Source: Sorangium cellulosum So ce56
Lineage (GTDB): Bacteria > Myxococcota_A > Polyangia > Polyangiales > Polyangiaceae
Assembly: GCF_000067165.1 (NCBI RefSeq)
Contig: NC_010162.1
Span: 6,021,001 to 6,085,000 of the forward strand
Length of the DNA: 64,000 bases
Reading direction: 5' to 3'
Positions 1-9,036 of the stretch are shown piece after piece; within the stretch, counting starts at the first letter, position 1, and each line of letters opens with the position of its first letter. The position numbers and the translations under genes were made by a program. The notes beneath the pieces are model-generated. The model did not search any database. It saw nothing but the letters and a program-made list of their open reading frames with translations, and was not told the DNA's origin.

Positions 1-528
1 GGCGAAGGTGTAAAGATACATCTTCACGCCGGTCAGCTCGGCGTCCGAGAGCGGGCGCGCGTGGCGCTCGTGGAGCCGGACGTTCGGCCTCCGCTCGACG
101 ATGCTCACCAGCAGGCGGCCGCCTGGGCGCATCGCGCCGGCCAGGTTCTTGAGCACGAGCGGGAGATCGTCGCAGAACTCGAGGGTGCCGAGCGCGAGGG
201 CGACGTCGAACCGCCCCCAGGAGCGGGGGATCGGGAGGTGGTAGTCGTGCCGGTGATAGGCGCCGTGGGGCCGCTTCTCGCGCGCGATCTCGAGCATCCC
301 CTCGGCGATGTCGAAGCCCACGACCTCGACGGACGGCGGGAGATCGCGCGTGAGGTGGCCCGGGCCGCAGCCCGCGTCGAGCACGCGGGCGCCCTCGGCG
401 ACCGCCTCGCGCAGGAACGCGCGCACGGGCTTCTCGTAGTGCTGGATGTCTTTCCAGGTGGAGACGTAGTCGGGCGCGAAGTCCTCGTAGTAATCGACGA
501 GCCGCTCGATCCGGGTCGCTCGCTTCAT
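1..528 (-). CDS. SAM-dependent class I methyltransferase (C-terminal end outside window)
   Basis: Reading leftward from ATG at 528, 176 codons are open up to the window edge, so the C-terminus is missing. Motif I is visible as VLDAGCGPGH (residues 49-58), followed by the acidic residue after strand 2 in VVGFDIAEGM (D73) and the post-motif MRPGGRLLVS (133-142). This is the standard Rossmann methyltransferase core (Methyltransf_11/25 type). The substrate cannot be read from the sequence. The start lies 8 bp after the stop of the SDR gene, so the two are probably cotranscribed; a short purine run (AAAGG) precedes the ATG. Confidence 0.85.
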   Translation of the reverse strand, partial: MKRATRIERLVDYYEDFAPDYVSTWKDIQHYEKPVRAFLREAVAEGARVLDAGCGPGHLTRDLPPSVEVVGFDIAEGMLEIAREKRPHGAYHRHDYHLPIPRSWGRFDVALALGTLEFCDDLPLVLKNLAGAMRPGGRLLVSIVERRPNVRLHERHARPLSDAELTGVKMYLYTFA

Positions 529-536
529 GACGCCTT

Positions 537-1514
537 TCAGGTGATGTCGTCGACCGCCTGGACGGTCTCCTGGATGTCGTGCTCGTGCGTGTAGCCGAGG
601 ATGTCGCGCGCCCGCCGATCGTCGACCATGCACACGTAACGGATGTGATCGAGCTCGGGGGCCGGGAACGAGGTCGCCCTGAACCGCCAGAGCCGCGGGA
701 TGATCGTCTGCATGACGAAGTGCGGGATCGCCGCGCGCGCCCGGCCGGTCATCTCGATGACGCGCGAGAGCGGCAGCGGCGCGGGCCCCGCGAGGTTGAA
801 GATCCCGCGCACGCCGGGGCGGAGCGCCGCGAGGATCGCGGAGACCACGTCGTCCTGGTGGATGACCTGCACCATCGGGTCGAAGCCGAGGAGGGTCGGG
901 ATCACGTTGAGCCGGAGGTAGTTCGACGGCGCGTTCCGCACGGAGCCGAGGATGTGGACCGGCCTGAGGATGACCGTCTCGGTCTGGGGGTGCTTCCAGA
1001 AGAACGACTGCGCCAGCATGTCGACCTCGATGAGGTCGCGGATCTCGCTGAACGACGCGCCGCCGAGCAGCGGGGCGTCCTCGGTGATGAACTGCGGGTT
1101 GTCGGGGCGCGGCCCGTAGGCGTTCGCGCTCGACAGCACGATGAGCTTGGGCACGTCGTACTGCGCGACGAACTCGAGCAGCCGCTGGAACCCAGCGAGG
1201 TTCCAGCTGTGGTGCTCCATCTGGCTCACCCGCGGATCGTGCATGACCCCGAGGTGGACCACCGCGGCGAGCTGCTCCTGGCGGAAGATGTCCTGGGTCT
1301 TCTTGCGGCGGATGTCGATCTGGTGATGCTCGATGTCCTTGGGGCGCCCCTCGAAGCTGCGCCGGTCGACGCCGATCACGCGCCGCTCGCGGTGGAGGCG
1401 CCGCGCCAGGCGCCGCCCGAGGCGACCACAGATGCCGGTGATGAGGATGGACCGGAGGGACGGATCGGTGTCCGCGGCGGGACGGCGGCCTCGACCGAGC
1501 ATTCGTTCGCTCAT
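537..1514 (-). CDS. atypical extended SDR, NAD-dependent epimerase/dehydratase family
   Basis: 325 aa from ATG 1514 (MSERMLG). The N-terminal Rossmann motif is ILITGICGRLGRRL (G27, G30, G33), and an acidic residue ends strand 2 (VIGVDRR, D50). The family's Ser is present in LSSANAYGP, but the expected YxxxK is not: the equivalent stretch reads DLIEVDMLAQ. The protein may therefore bind NAD(P) without normal epimerase chemistry. It diverges from an acyltransferase 87 bp away and precedes a methyltransferase by 8 bp. A second SDR next to a second acyltransferase lies at 33788-36246, so the pairing looks functional. An in-frame upstream extension exists but has no family similarity. Confidence 0.82.
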   Translation of the reverse strand: MSERMLGRGRRPAADTDPSLRSILITGICGRLGRRLARRLHRERRVIGVDRRSFEGRPKDIEHHQIDIRRKKTQDIFRQEQLAAVVHLGVMHDPRVSQMEHHSWNLAGFQRLLEFVAQYDVPKLIVLSSANAYGPRPDNPQFITEDAPLLGGASFSEIRDLIEVDMLAQSFFWKHPQTETVILRPVHILGSVRNAPSNYLRLNVIPTLLGFDPMVQVIHQDDVVSAILAALRPGVRGIFNLAGPAPLPLSRVIEMTGRARAAIPHFVMQTIIPRLWRFRATSFPAPELDHIRYVCMVDDRRARDILGYTHEHDIQETVQAVDDIT

Positions 1515-1601
1515 CGGAGCGACGGTCGCTTCGAGGAGGCCGATGGTCAAGCCCTTCGTGCCGGTGCAGGCCCACGCGAGTTTTGCTATCGTCCGCCGCT
1601 C

Positions 1602-2528
1602 ATGGCCAGCAGAACGACGCTCGCCAGGCTGAGCCACTTCGTCACCCACAGCGCGCTGCCGCTGGCGCGCGTCGGGGTCGACAGCCTGCGCGGCACGATC
1701 GACGACGCGACCATCCGGCTGCTCGGTCAGGACTTCGAGGACCGTCTGCGCCGGGTCGCGCTGCCTCACGCGGCGGACGGGGTCGACCCCTTCGGGCTCG
1801 ACCGGGAGTGGGCGAAGTACGCGGTCGGGGTCGCCGCGTTCTTTCATCGTTTCTATTTCCGGACCGAGGTGTTCGGCATCGAGCGCGTCCCGGCCGGCCG
1901 TGTGCTCCTCATCGCGAACCACTCGGGCCAGCTCCCGTTCGACGGCATGCTCATCGCGGCCTCGCTGTTCCTGGACGCGGAGCCGCCGCGCGTGATGCGG
2001 AGCATGGTCGAGAAGTGGACGCAGACGCTGCCGTTCGTGGCGACCTTCTTCTCGCGCGTGGGCCAGGTGGTCGGCGTCCCCGAGAACGCGCGCCGGCTGC
2101 TCGACATGGGCGCGGCGATCCTGGTGTTCCCGGAGGGGACGAAGGGGATCTCGAAGGGGTTCTCGAGCCGCTATCAGCTGCTCGACTTCGGGCTCGGGTT
2201 CATGCGGCTCGCGCTCGAGACCGACACGCCGATCGTGCCCATCGCCGTCATCGGGGGCGAGGAACAGTACATCTCGCTCGGCAACCTCGAGTCGGTCTCG
2301 AAGGCGCTCGGCATGCCGACGTTCCCGATCATCCCACAGCTGCTGCTCCCCGGCGGCCAGCTGCCGCTGCCGACCCGATACCGGATCTACTTCGGCGAGC
2401 CGATGACGTTCCACGGCGACCCCGACGACGACGACGCGGTGATCCAGGAGAAGGTGGCGCTCGTGAAGGGTCGGATCCAGTCGATGCTGAACCGCGGCCT
2501 GAAGGAGCGGAAGAGCGTCTTCTGGTGA
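1602..2528 (+). CDS. LPLAT-superfamily acyltransferase (PlsC/MGAT-like)
   Basis: 308 aa from ATG 1602 (MASRTTLARL). The acceptor motif is IANHSGQLPFDG (H107, D114), spaced HX6D rather than the HX4D of PlsC, and motif III is ILVFPEGTKG (173-182). The family transfers an acyl group from acyl-CoA or acyl-ACP to a lipid hydroxyl at the inner membrane. The wider spacing resembles MGAT/TMEM68-like LPLAT proteins more than PlsC. It is divergently arranged with the SDR gene (537-1514) and probably shares the 87-bp promoter region. A paralogue with the same signature lies at 34981. The acyl donor and acceptor are unknown. Confidence 0.83.
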   Translation: MASRTTLARLSHFVTHSALPLARVGVDSLRGTIDDATIRLLGQDFEDRLRRVALPHAADGVDPFGLDREWAKYAVGVAAFFHRFYFRTEVFGIERVPAGRVLLIANHSGQLPFDGMLIAASLFLDAEPPRVMRSMVEKWTQTLPFVATFFSRVGQVVGVPENARRLLDMGAAILVFPEGTKGISKGFSSRYQLLDFGLGFMRLALETDTPIVPIAVIGGEEQYISLGNLESVSKALGMPTFPIIPQLLLPGGQLPLPTRYRIYFGEPMTFHGDPDDDDAVIQEKVALVKGRIQSMLNRGLKERKSVFW

Positions 2529-2549
2529 TCGCGTGATCGCGTGATCGCG

Positions 2550-2567
2550 CGGGCGCTCAGGCGCCCG
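2550..2567. terminator. hairpin between convergent acyltransferase and LD-carboxypeptidase genes
   Basis: A perfect 7-bp stem (CGGGCGC / GCGCCCG) with loop TCAG lies between two convergent genes. The loop contains the carboxypeptidase stop codon. No T-tract follows, as is common in high-GC genomes. Just before it, GTGATCGC is repeated three times (2525-2548). Confidence 0.5.
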
Positions 2568-3543
2568 CCAGCGTGACCGCGGCGTCGGGGCCGTGAGCGA
2601 GGACGCGCGCGTGGCCGCCGAGGATGGCGGGCTCGTTGCGATGGCCGTGGCCGATCGGAAGCCCGGCGACGACGGGGATGCCGAGCGGGAGGAGCCTGTC
2701 GCGGAGGACCTCGTCCACCGTGATTCCATCGGGGCCTGGCGCGCACTGATCGAAGTCGCCGAGGACCACCGCCGCGGCCGGGGCGAGGTGGCCGCCGACC
2801 TCCAGCGTCGCGAGCATGCGATCGATGCGGTAGGGCCGCTCGGTGACGTCCTCGAGCAGGAGGATGCACCCCTCCGGGACCCGGAGCCGCCCCGCGGCGG
2901 CGCAGGCGTGGAGCAGGGCCAGGTTGCCGCCGAAGAGCGGCCCCTCGGCCACGCCGGCGCGCAGCGTGGTGAGGCCGTCGAAGCGGCGCTCACCCAGCGG
3001 ATCTTCGAGGGCGCGGATCAGCGCGGCGCGGGCGCGGGCGTCGCCGCGCCCGAGCGCGGTGACATGGATGCCATGGAGCGACGCCACGCCCGCGCGCGCT
3101 GCCTCGACGTGGAGGGCCGTGACGTCGGAGAAGCCGACAATCCAGCGGGGGCGCGCTGCGAGGGCGCTCCAGTCGAGCCGGTGGACGAACCGGTTCGCGC
3201 CGTAGCCGCCGCGGGCCGCGAAGATGGCCCTGACGTCGGGGTGCGAGAGCGCGCGGGCGAGCTCGTCGCTGCGCCGGGCGTCGCTGCCGGCCAGGTACCC
3301 GGCCCGCGCGAACAGCCCGTGATGGGAGGGCGCCGACAGCGATGGCGGCCCGCCCCGCCGGCCGTCGCCGTCGAACGGAGGCCCCTCGCCCGCGTCGAAG
3401 AGGACACGGTAGCGCTGGGCGAGCCAGCCGATGCCGACCCGCGCGAGGACGTGCTCGAACGGGCTGGAAGGGGCGATCACCGCGACGGTATCGCCCGGCC
3501 GTAGCGCCGGGGGCAGGATCGGCGGGGGAGAGCTAGCGAGCAC
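2557..3543 (-). CDS. ldcA: muramoyl-tetrapeptide LD-carboxypeptidase, peptidase S66 family
   Basis: 328 aa from GTG 3543. The product would remove the terminal D-Ala from muropeptide tetrapeptides during peptidoglycan recycling. The S66 Ser-Glu-His triad fits S139 in IVGFSDVTALH, E231 in LLLEDVTERPY and H299 in GLPIGHGHRN. The N-terminus RPGDTVAVIAPSSP is typical. No ATG precedes this region; the GTG overlaps the stop of the TPR gene (3533-8872) by 11 bp, which suggests translational coupling. Length fits the family (about 300-330 aa). The symbol follows the family; the exact substrate is not proven. Confidence 0.87.
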   Translation of the reverse strand: MLASSPPPILPPALRPGDTVAVIAPSSPFEHVLARVGIGWLAQRYRVLFDAGEGPPFDGDGRRGGPPSLSAPSHHGLFARAGYLAGSDARRSDELARALSHPDVRAIFAARGGYGANRFVHRLDWSALAARPRWIVGFSDVTALHVEAARAGVASLHGIHVTALGRGDARARAALIRALEDPLGERRFDGLTTLRAGVAEGPLFGGNLALLHACAAAGRLRVPEGCILLLEDVTERPYRIDRMLATLEVGGHLAPAAAVVLGDFDQCAPGPDGITVDEVLRDRLLPLGIPVVAGLPIGHGHRNEPAILGGHARVLAHGPDAAVTLAGA

Positions 3544-6500
3544 CAGGGTCGTCGTCGAGCAACTCGACGTCTTCCGCGTCGGTGTCGACGTCGATCGCGT
3601 CGGAGCCAGGCAAGGGCGGCACGACAGGCGCCATCGGGGCAGCGGGCGCGACGGGCAGCGCAGGGGCCGAGAGGGGCGCCTCCTCGTGCGCTCGATGGGC
3701 TTCGTCGTTGTCGACGTCGCCGAGCGTCTGCGGCCCTGGGTGAGCGTCGAACTCCGACCCCTGCGCGGGAGCGGCTGGCGCATCGGAATACGCAGCCGGA
3801 GCAACGTGGAGGACCTGGGTGGCGCTATCCAGAGGGAGCCTCTGCCCCTCGCGCAGAACCACATCGCCATGGGCAGCGCCGCTGCCCGTGTCGGCGTGCG
3901 CAGCGGCGCCGTAGGCCCAGACCTGCTGCTCCGGCTCGACCGGCAGCGCTTGCGAGGCGGCGGCGTCCGCCGGCTGCGCCTGGGGAGCCGACAGCGCCTC
4001 TGCCGCCGGGTACGCCTCCGCCGCCGGGTACGCCTCCGCCGCCGGGTACGCCTCCGCCGCCGGGTACGCCTCCGCCGCCGGGTACGCCTCCGCCGCCGGG
4101 TACGCCTCCGCCGCCGGGTACGCCTCCGCAACCGGCTGCGCCTCTGCCGCCGGGTACGCCTCAACCGGCTGCGCCTCCGCCGCCGGCTGCGCCTCGACGC
4201 CCTCGTGCGCCTCGGAGCCCGCGTAGCCGTTGCTCACCGCCGCCACCGCGCCGGCCTCGAGGCCGAGCGTCTCGAGCGCCGGCGCCCGGGGCGCGAGCGG
4301 CGGCTCGGTCAGCGGCGGGCCCGGCGCGCGCGTCGGCAGCGAGGGAGGCGGCGGGGTGCGCTTGAGCTTGCCGGTCTTGGCCCGCTCGAGGCCCGCGGTC
4401 GCGTCCGGATCGCCCGCCTTCATGCGGAGGACACGGCGCCAGGCGTCCGCCGCCTCGCGCGCCTCGCCGAGCTCCTCCTCCCAGAGGCGCGCGACCTTGC
4501 GCGCGAGCTCCGCCCGCTGCGCCGGATCGCGGCCGCGGAGGATCTGGTCCTCGTAGAGCTGGATCATGCCGCGGTGATCGCCGAGCTCCAGCAGGAGACC
4601 CGACAGGTCGTTCATCACGTCCTGATCCGAGGGCGACAGGTCGTGAAGCTTCTTCAGATCCGCCGCGGCGCCCTGCCGGTCGCCGAGCACGTCGCGCCGC
4701 AGCCTGGCGCGACGCTGCAGGAGCTTGCGCACGAGCGGGCCGTCAAAGACCTCGTCGAGCGCGCGGTCCAGCGTCGCGCTGACGCGGGGCAGGTCGCCCA
4801 CGTCGCGCCCGAGGGCCTCGAGCGCGTCGAGCGAAGCGTCGTCGACCTGCGTGAGCACGGCGTCGCCCAGCCAGCCGAAGGCGCGGTCGACGTCGCCGAG
4901 ATCCTTGTAGGCGATCGTGGCCGCGCGCCGCAGGAGCGCCGCCCGGGTGCGGCCGCCGTCGCGCGAGCCCTGGCCGCCGGCCGCGAGCGCCTCGGCGAGG
5001 ACGGTGCGCAGCGCCGTCGACCGCGACCGCTCGTCGTCGTCCCGCGCCACCTGCTCGAGCGTGGCGATCGTCTCCTCCTGGACGCCGCCGCCGAGGGCTA
5101 GCTCGAAGAAGCTCCTCGCCCGGTCGATGGCGCCGCGCTCGCAGGCGATCTGGGCGGCGCGGACGAGCGCCGCGAGGCGATCGGCCGGCGTGCGGCACCG
5201 GCCGACCTGGCGCTCGAAGAGATCGATGATGAGGCCCGGGGCCTCGGCCAGCGCCGCGAGCCGCTGGAGCAACGGCTCGACCTCGGCGGTCGGCACGCTC
5301 GCGAGCGCGCCCTCGCCGTGGTGGATCGACTCCAGCGGATCGGCGCCAACGGAGACCCGGACCTCGGCCTGCCGCACGAGCTCGGCCGCCCGGGCCGCGC
5401 CCGAGAGATCCCTCGCGAGGAGCTCGTGCGCGACGGTGAGGGCCTCGCGATCCTGCAGCTCCACCGCGATCGCCTCGAGCTTCTCCGCGAGGCCGGCGTC
5501 GGCGGTGCGGGAGCGCGCGAGCTCCATCGCCACGCGCGCGGCGTCCTTCTGGCGACCGACCTCCACGAAGCGCTCGAAGGCCCCGCGCAGGGCGACCTCG
5601 CGCCCCGCGCGCGCGATCGACTCGTTCCAGGCGACCAGCTTGGTCGCGACGATCCCCTTCCACCCGTTCCGATCGCCGAGCGCGACGTACGCCTCGCGGC
5701 ACGGCTCGTCGCCCTGATCGGCGAGCCGCTCCAGGAGCGCCAGCGCCTCGTCGCTCTTGCCCAGCTGCTGGTCGAGGATCTCGGCGAGGCGCCGGGTCAT
5801 CTGCGACGCCTCGTCGTCGTCGCCCTCCATCTCGATCAGGATCGCCATCAGGCGCGCGACCTTCGGCCAGTCGTTCAGCCGCTCGGCGAGCCGCAGGAGC
5901 CGGGCGACCGCGTCGAGGTCGTCCGGCTCGACGGCGTGGACGATCTCGAGCGCCCGGACGGCGCCGCGCGGATCGTCGAGCGGGCCCTCGTACAGCGCCG
6001 CGAGCCGCTGCGCGATGTCGATCTGGTCGTGGCCGTACACGAGCACGAGCTCACGCTCGAGCGCGCCCGCGACCCCCCTCGGGTTGCCGCGCCGCTCCTC
6101 CAGATCGGCGATCCCCTGCAGCGCGATCCGGTTCTGCGGATCGAGCGTCGCCACGACCGCCTCGTAACGCGCGATCGCGGCCTCGAGGTCGCCGGGGCCC
6201 TCCGCGAGCATGCGCGCCTCGCGCAGGGCGAGCGAGATCTTGCCGGGCTCGCTGTCCGTCAGATCGCCGAGCTTGCGGAGGAGCTCCGCGCCCTGCTGGT
6301 GATCGCCACGCTCGCCTGCGTCCTGGGCCAGCCGCTCGATGGCCTCGGCGTCGTCGCCGTCGGCGAGCAGGAGCGTGAGCGTCGCGCGCTCCCCGTCGCG
6401 ATCGCCGAGCTCGCGCTGCAGGGCCGCCGCGGCCCGCCGCGCCGCGACGCGCTCCGCCCTGTCGCCGAGCACCTCGGCCCGGCTCAGGAGGAACCGCACG

Positions 6501-8872
6501 AGCTCGGGCCACCGATGGGCGCGCCGGTAGAGATCCTCGATCGCGGGGGCAGCGTCGGTCGCCGGATCGATCTCGACGGCGCGCTCGACGCGGTCGAGCG
6601 CGCCGTCGACGTCCCCGGCGCTGAGGAGCAGCTCGGCGGCCTGGACGAGGAGCGCAGGGCGCGCCTTGCGGTCCGCGAGCAGCGCGCGCTCGCAGAGCGC
6701 CCTCGCCGCCTCGGCGAGCCGCCCCGCCGCGACGTAGGCCTGCTGCGCGAGCTCCCACAGCCTCGGTTGGCGCAGCAGCTCGGCGGCCTGGCCGTAGGCG
6801 TCGCCCGCGGCGCCCGGCTCATCGAGCCGCATCCGGAGCTCGCCGAGCTTCTGAAGGAGCGGCCCGTGGTTCAGCTTCCCCCTGAACCAGGACGTCGCGT
6901 CGGCGAGGACCCGCGCCGCTAGATCGAAGCGCTCGCCGCGCTCGAAGAGCTTGACGGCGGACAGGAGCGCCGCGCCGTCGTCCGGCGTGAGGCCCGCGAT
7001 CCGCACCCACGCCTCCGCGGCCGCGATGGGGTCGCGGCGCTTTTGCTCATGGAGCGCGACGAGCGCCCTCTCGATCTCGACCCTCTGCGCGACGTCGGCC
7101 GTCGCAGCGGCGTCGTGCTCGAGCAGCGCGGCGAGGTCGTCCCACCGCGAGCTCAGCTCGAGCAGCCGCCTCAGCTCGGCCTGCGCCTGCGCGTCGCCGG
7201 GATCGAGCTCGGAGAGCAGCTTCCAGGCCTGGACCGCCGAGTCGATGTCGCGCAGCTGCGCCTCGCACAGCCCGGCGACGTCGCGCAGCTGCGCCTTCCT
7301 GCGCTCGATGGGCGCCTCGGGGACGCGCGCCGCCGCGAGCAGGACGTCCCGTAGCTCGACGAACATCCGCTTCTGGCGCAGCTGCTCCTCGACCTGCGCG
7401 AGCACGTCCGGGTTGGCCGGCTCGCCCTTGAGCACCTCGCGGAGCTTGGCGAGCGTCAGCGGCTTGCGGAGCTCGGCCGGCTCCTCCCTCGGCGGCTGTA
7501 GCGCCTCCGAGGGGACCGAGCCGCCGAAGGCATCAGGCGCCGGCGCGGCGCCGGCCAGGCCGTACGCCCCCGGCGCCGCGGCATCCGCGGGCGAAGCCAG
7601 CGTGTCCGGCGCCGTCGACCCCGGCGCGGGAGCGAACGAAGGCGCCGGCGCGAACGCGGCCACCCCCGGCTCGACAAGCCCAGCGGCTGCCGGCGACGAG
7701 AGGAGGCCCGAGGGCGGCACGGACGCGTGCGCATGGGCGGCTCCCGCGCTGGGCGGCACCGACGACCGGTGCGCAGGCGCGGCAGCCACGCCCAGGGGCG
7801 GCGGCGGCGCCGACGGCAGCCGCGGGGGGGGCGGAACGGACGCCCGCTTGCGCGCCTCGGGGGCCATGAACCCGTTCGGGTTGACCTGGAGGTAGGCGAC
7901 GTAGCGCGGGCGGAGCTCCGCGATGCGGCCCAGCTGCTTCCCGTAATGGTCGGCGAGCTGCATCGCGCGATCGTGCCCCGGCACCGCGCGGAGGGCGTAG
8001 ACCGAGTACGAGTAGCCGTACTCCCCGTCGTAGGTCTCCGCGAGCGCCACGAAGAGCTCCGCGGCCTCGTCGCGCTCTGGCTGCGGCACCGGCTCGCCCG
8101 CCTCGATGCGGTCGACGATGGCGACGCCGAGCGCCTGGATGAGCCCCACGTCGTGCGGCACGAACGCGCGCGCGTTCCGCAGCGCCACGGTGGAGCCCGC
8201 GAGATCGCCGGCGCGGCGCCGGATGTCGGCCTCGTCGCGCAGCAGGGCGAGCCGCCGATCCGGGTCGTCGACGAGCGCCTGCTCCATCGCGAAGTACGGG
8301 ATCGCCTCGGCGTACTGCTGCTGGGCCTTCAGCATCTCGCGGGCGGCGTAGATGGCGTAGACGTTGTGCGGATCGAGCTCTGCCAGACGGCGCCAGTTCT
8401 CGAGGGCGCGCTCCGGCCGCGAGAGCGGCGGCTCGCTCCACAGCCGGCCGAGCTCCTCGTGCAGGGTCGAGACCTGCGCGCGCACCTCGGGCCGCTCGAA
8501 GAGCAGCGGCGTGAGCGCCTTGACGAGCCGCTCCAGGAGCGCGACGAGCGCCTTCTGATCGCCCTTGTCGCGGTAGAGCTGCGCCAGCCGCTCCGCCGCG
8601 GTCCGCTGCGTCGGATCCTTGTCGATGGCGATCATGAGCGTCCGCGCGGCGTGGTGCGCGTCGCCGATGGTGGTCGACCACACGTTCGCGGCCTCGCTCA
8701 GCCAGTGCGCCGCGTACGATGGATCTGCGGTGGAGCTGCCGACGCGCTCGAGCAGCATGGCGTACGAGCGTGGGTCCTGCTCCCCGGCTCGGTGAGCATA
8801 CGCCAGGGCTTCCCCGTCATGCGGATTCGTGACGAGCCGCTGAACGAGCGTTTCCATCTCCCGGGGATCCAT
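3533..8872 (-). CDS. giant TPR/helical-repeat protein (1779 aa)
   Basis: 1779 aa from ATG 8872. Most of the protein is an alpha-helical solenoid of degenerate TPR units, for example AERLAQLYRDKGDQKALVALLERL near residue 100 and many later blocks with LxxLxxxxGD spacing. A Pro/Ala-rich linker lies at roughly 345-455 and a low-complexity C-terminus follows about residue 1490, including seven consecutive EAYPAA units. No signal peptide or membrane segment is evident, so it is probably a cytoplasmic scaffold. It overlaps the downstream ldcA start and lies 164 bp after a Ser/Thr kinase gene on the same strand. Giant TPR proteins of this type are common in myxobacteria; the partner is unknown. Confidence 0.8.
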   Translation of the reverse strand: MDPREMETLVQRLVTNPHDGEALAYAHRAGEQDPRSYAMLLERVGSSTADPSYAAHWLSEAANVWSTTIGDAHHAARTLMIAIDKDPTQRTAAERLAQLYRDKGDQKALVALLERLVKALTPLLFERPEVRAQVSTLHEELGRLWSEPPLSRPERALENWRRLAELDPHNVYAIYAAREMLKAQQQYAEAIPYFAMEQALVDDPDRRLALLRDEADIRRRAGDLAGSTVALRNARAFVPHDVGLIQALGVAIVDRIEAGEPVPQPERDEAAELFVALAETYDGEYGYSYSVYALRAVPGHDRAMQLADHYGKQLGRIAELRPRYVAYLQVNPNGFMAPEARKRASVPPPPRLPSAPPPPLGVAAAPAHRSSVPPSAGAAHAHASVPPSGLLSSPAAAGLVEPGVAAFAPAPSFAPAPGSTAPDTLASPADAAAPGAYGLAGAAPAPDAFGGSVPSEALQPPREEPAELRKPLTLAKLREVLKGEPANPDVLAQVEEQLRQKRMFVELRDVLLAAARVPEAPIERRKAQLRDVAGLCEAQLRDIDSAVQAWKLLSELDPGDAQAQAELRRLLELSSRWDDLAALLEHDAAATADVAQRVEIERALVALHEQKRRDPIAAAEAWVRIAGLTPDDGAALLSAVKLFERGERFDLAARVLADATSWFRGKLNHGPLLQKLGELRMRLDEPGAAGDAYGQAAELLRQPRLWELAQQAYVAAGRLAEAARALCERALLADRKARPALLVQAAELLLSAGDVDGALDRVERAVEIDPATDAAPAIEDLYRRAHRWPELVRFLLSRAEVLGDRAERVAARRAAAALQRELGDRDGERATLTLLLADGDDAEAIERLAQDAGERGDHQQGAELLRKLGDLTDSEPGKISLALREARMLAEGPGDLEAAIARYEAVVATLDPQNRIALQGIADLEERRGNPRGVAGALERELVLVYGHDQIDIAQRLAALYEGPLDDPRGAVRALEIVHAVEPDDLDAVARLLRLAERLNDWPKVARLMAILIEMEGDDDEASQMTRRLAEILDQQLGKSDEALALLERLADQGDEPCREAYVALGDRNGWKGIVATKLVAWNESIARAGREVALRGAFERFVEVGRQKDAARVAMELARSRTADAGLAEKLEAIAVELQDREALTVAHELLARDLSGAARAAELVRQAEVRVSVGADPLESIHHGEGALASVPTAEVEPLLQRLAALAEAPGLIIDLFERQVGRCRTPADRLAALVRAAQIACERGAIDRARSFFELALGGGVQEETIATLEQVARDDDERSRSTALRTVLAEALAAGGQGSRDGGRTRAALLRRAATIAYKDLGDVDRAFGWLGDAVLTQVDDASLDALEALGRDVGDLPRVSATLDRALDEVFDGPLVRKLLQRRARLRRDVLGDRQGAAADLKKLHDLSPSDQDVMNDLSGLLLELGDHRGMIQLYEDQILRGRDPAQRAELARKVARLWEEELGEAREAADAWRRVLRMKAGDPDATAGLERAKTGKLKRTPPPPSLPTRAPGPPLTEPPLAPRAPALETLGLEAGAVAAVSNGYAGSEAHEGVEAQPAAEAQPVEAYPAAEAQPVAEAYPAAEAYPAAEAYPAAEAYPAAEAYPAAEAYPAAEAYPAAEALSAPQAQPADAAASQALPVEPEQQVWAYGAAAHADTGSGAAHGDVVLREGQRLPLDSATQVLHVAPAAYSDAPAAPAQGSEFDAHPGPQTLGDVDNDEAHRAHEEAPLSAPALPVAPAAPMAPVVPPLPGSDAIDVDTDAEDVELLDDDPGAR
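4005..4195 (-). repeat. in-frame 18-bp tandem repeat encoding EAYPAA
   Basis: Seven near-identical consecutive copies of an 18-bp unit (GCCGCCGGGTACGCCTCC on the plus strand), then degenerate copies with Gln-Pro variants. They encode a repeated six-residue Glu-Ala-Tyr-Pro-Ala-Ala motif in the TPR protein's C-terminal tail. The near identity between copies suggests recent slippage expansion. Confidence 0.9.
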
Positions 8873-9036
8873 CGGTGCGCGGCGAAGTTACACGTTAGCC
8901 TCGGGCTCGTACAGCGACTCTCGGCGTCCTTCGCGATTGGACGCCGCCGTCTCTCGCGCGACGGGACTCCTATGGAAGAGCGGGCCTTCGGGGGCCCACG
9001 TCGGCCTTGCGCAGCGGCGCCGCGCGCGTGCCGTCA

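Noticed and set aside
2557..4164. 535-codon version of the LD-carboxypeptidase
   Set aside because: The first about 200 residues are Arg-rich translations of the TPR gene's repeat region; the true N-terminus is at the GTG 3543.
5318..6922. 534-codon rightward open frame opposite the TPR gene
   Set aside because: Antisense shadow caused by high G+C third positions; its translation has no domain and the opposite frame is a clear TPR protein.
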